NCBI GenBank assembly: GCA_016196035.1
Contig: JACPYM010000114.1
Coordinates: 62,001-126,000, forward strand
Source of the DNA: Acidobacteriota bacterium
Lineage (GTDB): Bacteria; Acidobacteriota; Blastocatellia; RBC074
Direction of reading: 5' to 3'
Length of the DNA stretch: 64,000 bases
Below the pieces are notes generated by a model. The model ran no database searches. It saw nothing but the letters and a program-made list of their open reading frames with translations, and was not told where the DNA came from. This document shows, piece after piece, positions 54,673-62,775 of the stretch (position 1 is its first letter; each line of letters starts with the position of its first letter). The translations under genes and the position numbers were made by a program.

Positions 54673-55227
54673 TCACCGCTTTCCGTATTCCGTAAAAACG
54701 TAATCCCTCGCCTTCGCACTCGTGTGGCACGCGAACCCGCACTTGGCGTCGTTCCCCTGCGGCGGCGTACCAGCGGTGGTGCCGGGCGTGAACGTATCGG
54801 ATGCGGCGTTGTAATCGAACACGGCATAACCCCAACCGCCGCTGTCCGCGAACCGCTTGCTGTCCTTCACCATGAAGTCCACGTTCACCAAATCGCCCGG
54901 CACGGTCGCATCCGGGAAGAACTGGTTCGGTTTCGGTTTCCAGTGAATCTTGGCCATCTTCGCGCCGTCAGGGACGGGCTTGCCGTTGGCGGGAATGCCG
55001 GCCTGGTAGGCGGCGATCATCGCGGGATTGCCGAGAATCATTGCGACAACCCTTTCGTTCCGACTGATGGAGATAGCCTGCCATACTTCGTATCCTCTGA
55101 ACTCTGAGAACGCGAGTCCGCCCGGTACTTTCACGGTGTACTTGTCCTGCGAGGAAATAGCCAAGCCGCTTAAGGCGGCAAGCCAGATCGTGGTAATTCC
55201 AATCATCAACATTCTCTTGCGATTCAT
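54673..55227 (-). CDS. Cytochrome P460-family exported haem protein
   Basis: 184 residues with a signal peptide (MLMIGITTIWLAALSGLAIS). The family landmarks are PGGLAFSEFRGYEVWQ, VVAMILGNPAMIAAYQAGIP, FPDGAKMAKIHW-type (here VPDGAKMAKIHWKPKP) and the C-terminal haem-attachment region near CGFACHTSAKARDYVFTEYGKR. The cysteines in this copy are spaced as C-x-x-x-C-H rather than the usual C-x-x-C-H. Cytochrome P460 oxidises hydroxylamine or related compounds in nitrifiers, but acidobacterial relatives have no proven role. AGGAGGAACTGC precedes the ATG. Confidence 0.82.
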   Translation of the reverse strand: MNRKRMLMIGITTIWLAALSGLAISSQDKYTVKVPGGLAFSEFRGYEVWQAISISRNERVVAMILGNPAMIAAYQAGIPANGKPVPDGAKMAKIHWKPKPNQFFPDATVPGDLVNVDFMVKDSKRFADSGGWGYAVFDYNAASDTFTPGTTAGTPPQGNDAKCGFACHTSAKARDYVFTEYGKR

Positions 55228-55315
55228 TGCAGTTCCTCCTATATCAAGTTTGGCGTCCTTATAGCGATTTTCAGATGTATGCGACTGACAGTAGCCCGCG
55301 TGTCAGCCTTGTCTC

Positions 55316-55584
55316 TACCCAAATCTTTCGCGTTTGGCGATTCGGGCTTTTGGCCCTGAAAGGGCTGTGGATATTAGCCGGTGGTGAAGTGCTTCGCGGA
55401 ACCACCGGAAAAGATGCCACCATTTTCGCGCTCTGAAGGGGCGCTGGGACCGAAGCTGATTTACGAATAAATCAGAGTCCGGCGTCCCTGCCGAGACGCA
55501 AACCCAATAACGACGCCGTTCCGGTGTTTCACAACCGGCTAATGTCCGTCGCGCCTTCAGCGCGCAACTGAAAAGATTTGGGTA
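55316..55584. mobile_element. MITE-like element with 13-bp perfect terminal inverted repeats
   Basis: TACCCAAATCTTT at 55316-55328 is the exact complement of AAAGATTTGGGTA at 55572-55584. If the outer TA is a target duplication, the ends are CCCAAATCTTT/AAAGATTTGGG. Inside lies a second imperfect dyad: ATTAGCCGGTGGTGAAGTGC near 55374 against CCGGTGTTTCACAACCGGCT near 55522. No reading frame is evident. It accounts for most of the 410-base gap between the P460-like and SnoaL-like genes. Confidence 0.7.
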
Positions 55585-55638
55585 ATGACAAGGTGCAGGT
55601 GGTTAGGAAACGATCTGAAACGCCCCGTCGTGGTCACA

Positions 55639-56046
55639 CTACGGCGTTGGGTAGTCCCAAACATCGGGGGGCAACTTATCCTTGAGCGATGCATACATGG
55701 CGTCGCGGAACAGTTTCAGCGCCGGATACGGACGAAGGGCAATAGTGCGTTCCACGATCAGCCCCTGCTCGTTGTCCACGATGACCTCGAAGCTCTCGAT
55801 CTTGTGGCCCTCCATGGTTCCCACCCAGCGCAGGAAGGTGGTGCGCTCATCGAGCTTAAACTCGGCCGTATAAGTACCGGAACCACGAGTAGAGCTTGAC
55901 TGAGCGAAAATCGCCGCGATGGCTTCACGGCCCTCGATTGGCCGTCCCAGGATCGGGCTGTTGAATACGATGTTTTCGGCAAGCAGCTCGCTCACCTGGG
56001 CGGCTGTAGGCTTACCGGATTCCCGTAGTTTGCGTAAGGGATGCAT
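55639..56046 (-). CDS. SnoaL/NTF2-like protein
   Basis: 135 residues, the size of single-domain SnoaL-like folds. LRESGKPTAAQVSELLAENIVFNSPILGRPIEGREAIAAIF is the usual start (a conserved Asn-Ser-Pro in place of the common Asp-His), and EFKLDERTTFLRWVGTMEGHKIESFEVIVDNEQGLIVERTIALRPYPALKLFRDAM completes the barrel. These proteins are often small enzymes or ligand binders with no assignable reaction. CATAGGAGAAATC precedes the ATG. Confidence 0.75.
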   Translation of the reverse strand: MHPLRKLRESGKPTAAQVSELLAENIVFNSPILGRPIEGREAIAAIFAQSSSTRGSGTYTAEFKLDERTTFLRWVGTMEGHKIESFEVIVDNEQGLIVERTIALRPYPALKLFRDAMYASLKDKLPPDVWDYPTP

Positions 56047-56164
56047 TGTGATTTCTCCTATGAGTGTGACTGTACCGATTACCTAAAGCAGCGCTTCCTT
56101 GCCGGGCGGAATACCTTGCGAGGTAGCTCTCCCTCGTTTCTTGATCAGCAGCTTCAATGCCAGT

Positions 56165-56635
56165 TTAGACCTGCATTATCCTCTCGCTAGCCGCACTGTT
56201 CCGGACTTCGATGGCCTTGACGGAATTTTCAAACGCCTTTTCCAAAACCCGCCTGCCGATGGTCCCGAGCACGAAGCCGAGCACCCGTCCCTTGAGGTTC
56301 TTGCCGTCGCGTACAACGACCAAATCAATGTCGGTCGTGCCGTTGGGCTGACGCGTGAAGGTGTAGGTGTGGCCCGATGCGCCTCCCCAAATGTTGGAGT
56401 CGGTCGTCGTGAGGACGACGCGGTTGGCATCAGACCAGTCGTAGTGCAGGCGTTCCCAGATGCCGCCTGAACCTTCCGTGACGTCGGCCTCCGAGCGGCC
56501 CTGGTGATGCACCTTGAGGTACTCGTCGGCGCTGTTGCCAAAGAGCTTCGAGCGGCCAGGCCCGAAGTCTGTAAGCCCGGCGACGTATTGCTCGGGCGTC
56601 GAGGTGGTTGTCTGGTGAAGGTGGATCGTGGACAT
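56165..56635 (-). CDS. SRPBCC (polyketide cyclase/START-like) protein
   Basis: 156 residues. The pattern FTRQPNGTTDIDLVVVRDGKNLKGRVLGFVLGTIGRRVLEKAFENSVKAIEVRN is the C-terminal strand-helix part of the SRPBCC fold, a hydrophobic-ligand-binding helix-grip domain. The start ATG follows AAAGGAGAACAC. Upstream, at 56788-56829, is a NarL-type operator region resembling that of the AdhP-like gene at 47049, so it probably responds to the same regulator. The function is unknown. Confidence 0.65.
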   Translation of the reverse strand: MSTIHLHQTTTSTPEQYVAGLTDFGPGRSKLFGNSADEYLKVHHQGRSEADVTEGSGGIWERLHYDWSDANRVVLTTTDSNIWGGASGHTYTFTRQPNGTTDIDLVVVRDGKNLKGRVLGFVLGTIGRRVLEKAFENSVKAIEVRNSAASERIMQV

Positions 56636-56787
56636 GTGTTCTCCTTTGCCAGGTCATTTTCTTCAGTCTGGCGATGGCAGCGAGCGACGTCATCACCGCC
56701 TTGTTTGCCAACGTCACTTTGACCTCGGCTGTGTTGCACTATGCGAAATCGAAGCGCTATCCACATCACGGGATGGAGTGTTTTTTG

Positions 56788-56829
56788 GCTACTACGGTAG
56801 CTGCACGCCGAAATACCACTATTGTGGTA
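56788..56829. promoter_or_regulatory. NarL-type operator region upstream of the SRPBCC gene
   Basis: TACCACT-AT-TGTGGTA at 56814-56829 is a 7-2-7 inverted repeat. GCTACTACGGTAGC (a second short dyad) lies 24 bases to its left, preceded by TTTTTT. The left flank (AAGCG..., CATCACG, TTTTT) aligns with that of the 48263 site. The site lies 179 bases before the SRPBCC start codon. Confidence 0.6.
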
Positions 56830-56902
56830 AGCGGGAGTCACCCGGCACAGCGCGGCAGCCGTTCGGCGTCAACGCTTGAAACAGAACCGGACAGGAAAAA
56901 AC

Positions 56903-57325
56903 TTAGGCTTTCGGGGCGCGCGCGGCAGGTGGAATGAAAACTTCGCGGCGTCCGAACAGGCGGGAGTCGAGGGAGAATGCGCCCGGGCCGAGGAAAACAA
57001 GGGCGGCGGACATGATGGCGACAAAGATAGCCGCGAGCTTTTGGTCGAACAGATGCGGACCGGGCGCGGCAAACCAGGAAAGCGCGAAACCCAGGCTGCC
57101 CAACCCTGCCAGGACGCCCGCGACCGGCGTGAAGTATCCGATCAGCAACGCCACGCCGCTGATCAGCGCCAGCAGGCCGATGCTCCAGAGCAGCAGCGTC
57201 CGCTGCTCACGCTCAGCCAGCCAGAGCCAGCTTTGCATGACCGCCGTGAATCCGACCGCGACACGCAACAGCAACAGGCCCGCGCCAGGCCAGCCTGCTG
57301 GGAATGAGGAAAACGATCTTTGCAA
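56903..57325 (-). CDS. DoxX-like membrane protein
   Basis: 140 residues from the TTG at 57325. That start is chosen because AGAAAGGAGG lies six bases upstream; the longer frame to 57475 has no ribosome binding site and overlaps the next gene's stop. Four membrane spans fit the DoxX/SURF4 fold: AGLLLLRVAVGFTAVMQSWLWL, LLLWSIGLLALISGVALLIGY, VAGVLAGLGSLGFALSWF and LAAIFVAIMSAALVFLG. DoxX proteins are linked to respiratory or thiol-redox stress, though the biochemistry varies. A palindromic NarL-type site sits 106 bases upstream at 57431. Confidence 0.7.
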   Translation of the reverse strand: MQRSFSSFPAGWPGAGLLLLRVAVGFTAVMQSWLWLAEREQRTLLLWSIGLLALISGVALLIGYFTPVAGVLAGLGSLGFALSWFAAPGPHLFDQKLAAIFVAIMSAALVFLGPGAFSLDSRLFGRREVFIPPAARAPKA

Positions 57326-57430
57326 CGCGCGCCTCCTTTCTGAGTCGTTGATAAACCGCGAGCGCACTTCAGGCTGAAGAGTAAAGGCAGCGGTCAGAAA
57401 GGGAAATTCCCGTAGAGCGGAATCTTTTGC

Positions 57431-57446
57431 TACCACTTTTGTGGTA
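57431..57446. promoter_or_regulatory. NarL-type operator upstream of the DoxX-like gene
   Basis: TACCACT-TT-TGTGGTA, a perfect palindrome at the outer positions in 7-2-7 spacing. It is the best-matching copy of the motif also found at 48263 and 56814. It lies between the response regulator stop codon (57472) and the DoxX-like start. Confidence 0.65.
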
Positions 57447-57471
57447 CGCGCGTTTGCGCCAAAGCGGTGTC

Positions 57472-58101
57472 TCAAAGCTGGATGATGCCGCGGCGAACGG
57501 CGATGGCGACCGCTTGCGTGCGATCACTGGCGTCCAGTTTTTCCATGATGTGCTTGATATGAACCTTGACGGTTTCTTCGGAAATGAAAAGCTGTTCGGC
57601 GATGTCGCGGTTGCGATTGCCTCCGGCCACGTGCCGCAGCACTTCGATTTCGCGTTCGGTGAGGGATTCATCGCCCAGGTGCTCGGCGAGTTGCGCGGCG
57701 AGTTCGGGCGGAATGCGCTTTTTGCCGGCGTGCACCTGGCGAATGGCTTCGACCAGTTCTTTGGGCGGCAGGCTTTTGAGCAGATAGCCGCGCGCGCCGG
57801 CTTCGAGCGCGCGTTGCGCTTCCACGTCGCCTTCAAACGTGGTCAGCATAATGATGCGGGCTGCGGGGAAATCCGCGCGGATGGCGATCAACGCATCAAT
57901 GCCGCTCATATCGGGCAGGCGCAAATCCATCAACGTCACATCCGGTTGCTGTTGTTGATAGGTTCGAATCGCCTCGCAACCGGTGGCCGCTTCCGCCGCC
58001 AGCAACATGTCGGGTTGATTGTTGATGATGGCGGCGATGCCTTCGCGCAGCAGCGGATGGTCGTCCACGCAAAAGACGCGGATGCGGGCTTGTTCACTCA
58101 T
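57472..58101 (-). CDS. NarL/LuxR-family response regulator
   Basis: 209 residues. The receiver domain has the acidic pair Asp13-Asp14 (VDDHP), phosphoacceptor Asp59 (LMDLRLPD), a Thr in MLTTFEG and Lys in YLLKSL. The C-terminal LuxR helix-turn-helix is LTEREIEVLRHVAGGNRNRDIAEQLFISEETVKVHIKHIMEKL. It is phosphorylated by a histidine kinase, most likely the propeller kinase encoded at 58418 on the same strand. The heptamer-pair operators at 48263, 56814 and 57431 fit the DNA pattern of this regulator family. AGAAGGAGAATC precedes the ATG. Confidence 0.93.
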   Translation of the reverse strand: MSEQARIRVFCVDDHPLLREGIAAIINNQPDMLLAAEAATGCEAIRTYQQQQPDVTLMDLRLPDMSGIDALIAIRADFPAARIIMLTTFEGDVEAQRALEAGARGYLLKSLPPKELVEAIRQVHAGKKRIPPELAAQLAEHLGDESLTEREIEVLRHVAGGNRNRDIAEQLFISEETVKVHIKHIMEKLDASDRTQAVAIAVRRGIIQL

Positions 58102-58123
58102 TGATTCTCCTTCTCTGGCTTCT

Positions 58124-58302
58124 CTAGATCGGTTTTCACTTCGGTGTACGGGAAAACACTGAGCGGCGGGACGGTACCGCGCGCGTCAGCAAGCGGTGTT
58201 TGAGCCGTTGAACCATTGGTGCAACGACGCTGTGCCGCTTGCTGACGCGCGCGGTACCGTCCCCACACGCTGCCCCGTATACGCAATTGCAAACTGATCT
58301 AG
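58124..58302. mobile_element. TA-flanked palindromic MITE-like element, copy D
   Basis: It begins CTAGATCGGTTTTCACTTCG and ends AATTGCAAACTGATCTAG. The inner palindrome is 58168-58196 (GGGACGGTACCGCGCGCGTC) against 58235-58263. It lies directly upstream of the response regulator start codon (22 bases away) and between it and the kinase gene. Its right end abuts the next element. Confidence 0.8.
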
Positions 58303-58407
58303 TACTCCATCAAGCTGAAAATGAGGGATGTAGGGCGGGATTAAATCCCGCCCTACATCCCGGATGCGCTCTCAGCATCCATCACTTACAGCTTGATGGA
58401 GTACTAG
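58300..58407. mobile_element. Second MITE-like family, TA-flanked, with 13-bp perfect inverted ends
   Basis: CTCCATCAAGCTG and CAGCTTGATGGAG are exact inverted ends, each adjoining TA, with CTAG outside both. Inside is the palindrome GATGTAGGGCGGGATTAAAT followed by its complement, 58328-58359. It directly joins copy D at the shared CTAGTA, so one element may have inserted into the other's end. A related left end is at 33303. Confidence 0.75.
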
Positions 58408-58417
58408 CTTCTCCGGT

Positions 58418-61400
58418 TCAAGACTTTCTTTTCGTGTCGCGCCAGTACCAGCGCCAATACCAACCAGCCAGCCATCTGGGCCAACGCGCCACGGGCTGGT
58501 GTGGAAAGGCAAGCTGACCGGGTACGGAAAGTTCGACTTCCGTGCCCGCGTTGGCGCGGCTGCGCACCTTGAGGCGCGCGCCGATGCGTTCCGCCCGTTC
58601 CTGCATGCCCGTCAGTCCCCAATGGCCCGCGCGCCCGGCGCTCAGCACTTGCGGGTCTATCCCGCAACCGTCGTCGCGCACGCACAGACGCAAATGCTGG
58701 GCGGCGTATTCCAATTCGACTTCGATGCTCTCGGCCCGGGCATGGCGAAAGGCGTTGACCAGGGCCTCGCGGCCTATGCGATAGGTTTCATCGCGCAGCA
58801 GCGGATGCAAGGCGCGGGGCCGCCCTTCGACAATGACGCGAAAGCGCACCGGCGACAGCAAGGCGAGTTCCTGCGGCAACCGGGAAAAGGCCTGTTCGAG
58901 ATCAAGCGCCTGACTGTCAGCGGCGCGGATGCCGCGAATGGCGTTGCGACCCTCTTCAATGACCTGCCCCATCAGTTGCCCGACGCGGCCTAACAAAGGC
59001 TTCGCGGGTGTATCCTCCGGCAATTGATCCACGGCCACATGCAATTGCATGGAAGCGCTGATACAACCTTGCAACAAGGTATCGTGCAATTCCTGCGCGA
59101 TGCGCGTGCGTTCGGCCAGCCGCTCTTCAAAGCGCACATTCATTTGCCGGGTCATTTGGCGCAACCGTAAGCGATACAGTCCCAGCATCAGCAAGCCGCC
59201 CGCCAGCACGGGGGCCAACCGGAACCACCAGGTTTGCCAGAACAGCGGGGTGATTTGAAAAGCGAGCGTGGCCTCCGCGTCATTCCAACGGCCATCGGCA
59301 TTGCTGGCGCTAACCCGGAAGCGATACGGGCCCGGATTGAGGTTGGTATAAACGGCTTCACGCGCAGTCTGTGGCGCGTTCCAACCCGCCTCGAAGCCAT
59401 CGAGTTTGTAGCGGAACCGCACCTGCTGGGGCAGCGTCAGACTCAGCCCGGCAAAGCCAAACGTCAGCCGTTGGCGCGCGGCTGAAATACGCAGCGGCTC
59501 GTTCAGAGCCAGCGGCTGCCCGTCCGCCAAAATCGTTTCCAGGTGCACCAGCGCCGGCGCCGCGTTGCTAGACAGCCGCGCCGGATCGGCCACCGCCAGA
59601 CCGCGATTCAGCGAGAACCAGATGCGTCCCCGTGCATCCGCCACGACAGACTGGAAGCGCTTGACGCCCGCGACACTGGGCAAGCCGTCCGCCAGACCGA
59701 ATTCGCGCACCTCAGCCTCGCCGGGCGTGCCGCCCAGCAAGCCGTCGCGCCTGACTCGCAACACGCGATTGGCCGTCGCCAGCCAGATGGCTCCTTGCTG
59801 GTCAGCGGCGATGCCTAAAATAGGTTCATGCAAGGCTGCCGGTCGTACCAGCAAGGGCTGGAAGCGGCCCGAATGAAAAGCGGCGAGGCCCGCGTTGGTG
59901 CCGATCCACAGCACGCCCAGCGCATCTTCGCTCAGACAATTCACGGCGTCTGAGGGCAGACCGTCGCTGGCCGTGTAGGTTTGCCACCGGCCATTCGACC
60001 AGGCGCTCAAACCGTTCGGCGTCGCCACCCAGAGCGTGCCATCAAAACTTTCCAGCAGCGCCAGCACCGTGTTTGAGGCGAGGCCCTGGGCCTGTGTATA
60101 CGTCGTGAATTTGCCCGCGCTGAACCGGCTGAGGCCGCCGTTGAGCGTACCGGCCCAGACGCTGCCATCGCGCGTGCGGCAAACCGCATAAACGCTGTTT
60201 TGCGCCAGCCCTTCGGCCTGTGTGTACGTGATCGCGCTCGCCGCGCCGCCGCGCAGGCGCAATTGCGTCAACCCGCCGCGCTGCCTGCCGATCCACAGCT
60301 CGCCGCCTCCGCCCGCGAGCGCATACACTACGTCTTTGTCCAAGCCAGCGACCGTGACGCGCCCGCGCTGTCCGGTTTGCTCCCGCCAGTGCAACCCGCC
60401 CGTCAGCGGCGCCAGCCACACGCGGTTTTCCGCGTCCACATACAGCGGCCCGTTCTTTTCGGCGGGCAAATCTGTCAGCGCTAAAAACGTGGCCTCGCGC
60501 AACCGTTCGAGGCCGTTGGCCCGACCGATCCAGAGATTGCCTTCCCGATCTTCAAACACCGCTGTCACAGCCTTGCTCGTGCCGCGCGCGTCTTCGGCCA
60601 AAGCGGCTACGCCCTGGGCATTGAACCGCAGCAAGCCATGCGCGTTAGTGCCCACCCAGATGTTTGCATCACGATCACGAGTCAGCGTCAGCGCCTGAAC
60701 GTGTGTCAGCGCGGCGGGCAGCCCGGCTTGCGACAGTTCAGACCCATTCCAGCGCACGACCCCGCGATCAGTGCCGATCCATAATTCCCCCTTTTCAGCC
60801 GGCAGCAAACAATTGATCTTCCGGTCAGGCAGCCCCTCGGTGAGATTGACTGTCTGTGCGCCGCTCAGCCGGAACAGTCCTGTATCCCGCGTGCCCAGCC
60901 AGAGGTCTCCGTTGGGCACCTCCGCCATTGCAATCACCAGGAAGTTAGGCCGGTTGGACATCGGCGCGAGCGTCACCAATTTCCCTGCTTTGTATTTGAG
61001 CGTGCCGTTGACGAGGGTTGAAAATAGCAATTCGCCACTGGCCCCCCGCACCATCGCGGTCACGCCGGGTTCCGCCCGCGCGAGCGCCGTCAGGACATTC
61101 TCAAATTTCCCGGCGCGATACCGCACCAGACTCGGACTCTGCGGCCGTATCCACAGATTCCCTTCCGCGTCTGTCGCCAGTCCCAGCACCGGCCCGGCGG
61201 GCAGCGCGGGAAAGGCGACATGCTGTAGCAGGCAGAAACTCAAGCCGTCGAATTGCACCAGCCCCTGCTCTGTCCCCAGCCAAAGATAGCCGTCGGCGGT
61301 TTGCGCGATGGCGTAAACCGGCCCGCCCGGAACCCCCTGTTCTTCGCTCCATTGATCGTGCCGGTATTGAGACAACGCCCTGGCCGGATCGAGCGCATAG

Positions 61401-61561
61401 GCCGTCTGGACGCAGCAAGCCAGCGCCAGCCCCGCCCAGAGCCAGCGGCTGCGCCCAACATGTTTCGCCAGCCCAACAAAGCCCTCAAGGCAGGTATTCG
61501 AATTTCTCAATGACCACCTCGGTTTCGTTTTGCAACGGGCTAGCGGTGCCGCCGAAGACAT
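58418..61561 (-). CDS. Propeller-type hybrid sensor histidine kinase
   Basis: 1047 residues. After an N-terminal signal/membrane segment (WLWAGLALACCVQTAYA) come about a dozen two-component-regulator-propeller repeats (GYLWLGTEQGLVQFDG, LWIGTDRGVVRWNG, VWVGTNAHGLLRFN classes). Next is a Y_Y_Y domain (FAGLSLTLPQQVRFRYKLDGFEAGWN...YRFRVSASNADGRWND), a membrane span near 780 (LAPVLAGGLLMLGLYRLRL) and a HisKA_3 domain with the phosphoacceptor His826 (QELHDTLLQ). The ATP-binding domain follows (REALVNAFRHA, VRDDGCGID, GLTGMQERAE). It should phosphorylate the response regulator at 57472. The periplasmic propeller probably senses an extracellular ligand. Its start overlaps the end of the upstream GH16-like gene by 77 bases; no better in-frame start was found. 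Confidence 0.9.
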   Translation of the reverse strand: MSSAAPLARCKTKPRWSLRNSNTCLEGFVGLAKHVGRSRWLWAGLALACCVQTAYALDPARALSQYRHDQWSEEQGVPGGPVYAIAQTADGYLWLGTEQGLVQFDGLSFCLLQHVAFPALPAGPVLGLATDAEGNLWIRPQSPSLVRYRAGKFENVLTALARAEPGVTAMVRGASGELLFSTLVNGTLKYKAGKLVTLAPMSNRPNFLVIAMAEVPNGDLWLGTRDTGLFRLSGAQTVNLTEGLPDRKINCLLPAEKGELWIGTDRGVVRWNGSELSQAGLPAALTHVQALTLTRDRDANIWVGTNAHGLLRFNAQGVAALAEDARGTSKAVTAVFEDREGNLWIGRANGLERLREATFLALTDLPAEKNGPLYVDAENRVWLAPLTGGLHWREQTGQRGRVTVAGLDKDVVYALAGGGGELWIGRQRGGLTQLRLRGGAASAITYTQAEGLAQNSVYAVCRTRDGSVWAGTLNGGLSRFSAGKFTTYTQAQGLASNTVLALLESFDGTLWVATPNGLSAWSNGRWQTYTASDGLPSDAVNCLSEDALGVLWIGTNAGLAAFHSGRFQPLLVRPAALHEPILGIAADQQGAIWLATANRVLRVRRDGLLGGTPGEAEVREFGLADGLPSVAGVKRFQSVVADARGRIWFSLNRGLAVADPARLSSNAAPALVHLETILADGQPLALNEPLRISAARQRLTFGFAGLSLTLPQQVRFRYKLDGFEAGWNAPQTAREAVYTNLNPGPYRFRVSASNADGRWNDAEATLAFQITPLFWQTWWFRLAPVLAGGLLMLGLYRLRLRQMTRQMNVRFEERLAERTRIAQELHDTLLQGCISASMQLHVAVDQLPEDTPAKPLLGRVGQLMGQVIEEGRNAIRGIRAADSQALDLEQAFSRLPQELALLSPVRFRVIVEGRPRALHPLLRDETYRIGREALVNAFRHARAESIEVELEYAAQHLRLCVRDDGCGIDPQVLSAGRAGHWGLTGMQERAERIGARLKVRSRANAGTEVELSVPGQLAFPHQPVARWPRWLAGWYWRWYWRDTKRKS

Positions 61562-62606
61562 ACAGGTTCAGATGAACCGTTTCGCCACCCGGCGTGGGAA
61601 TCCCCGACGTGAAAACATGCCCGGCAATTGGTGTGGCACCTCGGATGCCGCGGCCCCGCACGCTGCTAAAAACCACCCGCCCCGGCTCCCAGCGAAAGCT
61701 ATGCGTGAGGACGCCCGCAGGCGCGGCAAACCGGGCGACGTTGGCGGGCACGTAGTAAGGCTGGATCGCATATTGCGCGTTCTTGCTGGCGGGATCACCC
61801 CAGCGCGTGAGTTCAATGTCTATTTCGCGGTGATTCTGCTTAGCCTCCAAATCATCCCAGGTGAACAGGCTCAAGACGGCGGCGGGTTCCAGATGCGCCG
61901 TTTCCTGGACGGTGAAGAGATAGGTGCCATAGCCGAGGCTGCGCGTGAGCTGTACTTCCGCACAATCCCACGCGCTGGCGCGCTGCGTCAGGCGCAAATG
62001 CAACGCGCCGCGCGCATCCGTCCAAACGTTGGCCGGAGCATAGGCATTGAGCTTGCCGCCGCGTTCGCTGGGTGCGCTGCGGACTTTCCATTCATAGCCG
62101 CTGAAGTTGAGGGGCTTCACGGTGGCGGCCAAAGTGCCCGCGCCTTTGACCACTGCCACAGCCGCCACGTCGCCACCGCTGGCGGGCAATTCATCCAGCG
62201 TGGCTGGCGGCCGGTAGCCCGGCGCAACCAGTAACGCCGCATATTCGGTGCCGAGATGGATTGAACTCTTCCATTGTGAATCCGCCTGGATTGCCGTGAA
62301 GGGCTGGTTGCGGGTCGGCTGCACCCACCAGACGCCGCTGCGGGCAAAAAGCACCAGGCGTTGTCCGGCCCGCGCGCCGGTCACGCGCCCGGCGATGGGT
62401 TCCACCCGGTTTGGCCCGCCCGCATCTGTCGGTGGAACCTGCGTGAATTCAATAGCAGGAGAGGCGCTGGTTCCTGTCGCGCGGCAACTGCCCAACAGCA
62501 GACCGGCGAATAGCAGTAAGGCTCCTTGCCAGGCCAAACCGGTTTGGCCGCCGGAAGCATTGGCCCGTAAACCATGAAAGACTTGAGTGGTCTGCCGTTG
62601 CTGCAC
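61485..62606 (-). CDS. GH16-like secreted lipoprotein
   Basis: 373 residues from the GTG at 62606, which follows GAGGAATTTTATC; a longer frame to 62747 lacks a ribosome binding site. The lipoprotein signal is LAWQGALLLFAGLLLGSC with lipobox LGSC. The C-terminal half has a concanavalin-like fold with SLGYGTYLFTVQ, VLSLFTWDDLEAKQNHREIDIELTRWGD and YAIQPYYV; the EIDIE segment resembles the two-glutamate active site of GH16 beta-glucanases. The N-terminal half holds a binding-type beta domain (VEPIAGRVTGARAGQRLVLFARSG). It may process a beta-glucan whose presence is sensed by the downstream kinase; this is inference. Confidence 0.65.
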   Translation of the reverse strand: MQQRQTTQVFHGLRANASGGQTGLAWQGALLLFAGLLLGSCRATGTSASPAIEFTQVPPTDAGGPNRVEPIAGRVTGARAGQRLVLFARSGVWWVQPTRNQPFTAIQADSQWKSSIHLGTEYAALLVAPGYRPPATLDELPASGGDVAAVAVVKGAGTLAATVKPLNFSGYEWKVRSAPSERGGKLNAYAPANVWTDARGALHLRLTQRASAWDCAEVQLTRSLGYGTYLFTVQETAHLEPAAVLSLFTWDDLEAKQNHREIDIELTRWGDPASKNAQYAIQPYYVPANVARFAAPAGVLTHSFRWEPGRVVFSSVRGRGIRGATPIAGHVFTSGIPTPGGETVHLNLYVFGGTASPLQNETEVVIEKFEYLP

Positions 62607-62775
62607 CGATAAAATTCCTCGGCTTTCTACTCTTAAGGCCGCCCGTTTCTTGCGCGGATTGGCGACGCCGTGTTCTGCTCCGATTTTTGAACTTGGCGAA
62701 CCCCGCCCTGCGCTCGTTGCCTGCGTATTTTGCCCCAACACCACCATATCGGGCCAGCCAAGCCGGGTGTTGCAT

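Noticed and set aside
61240..61488. Alternative TTG start near 61488 for the histidine kinase
   Set aside because: It is out of frame with the kinase and encodes an Arg/Gly-rich shadow product.
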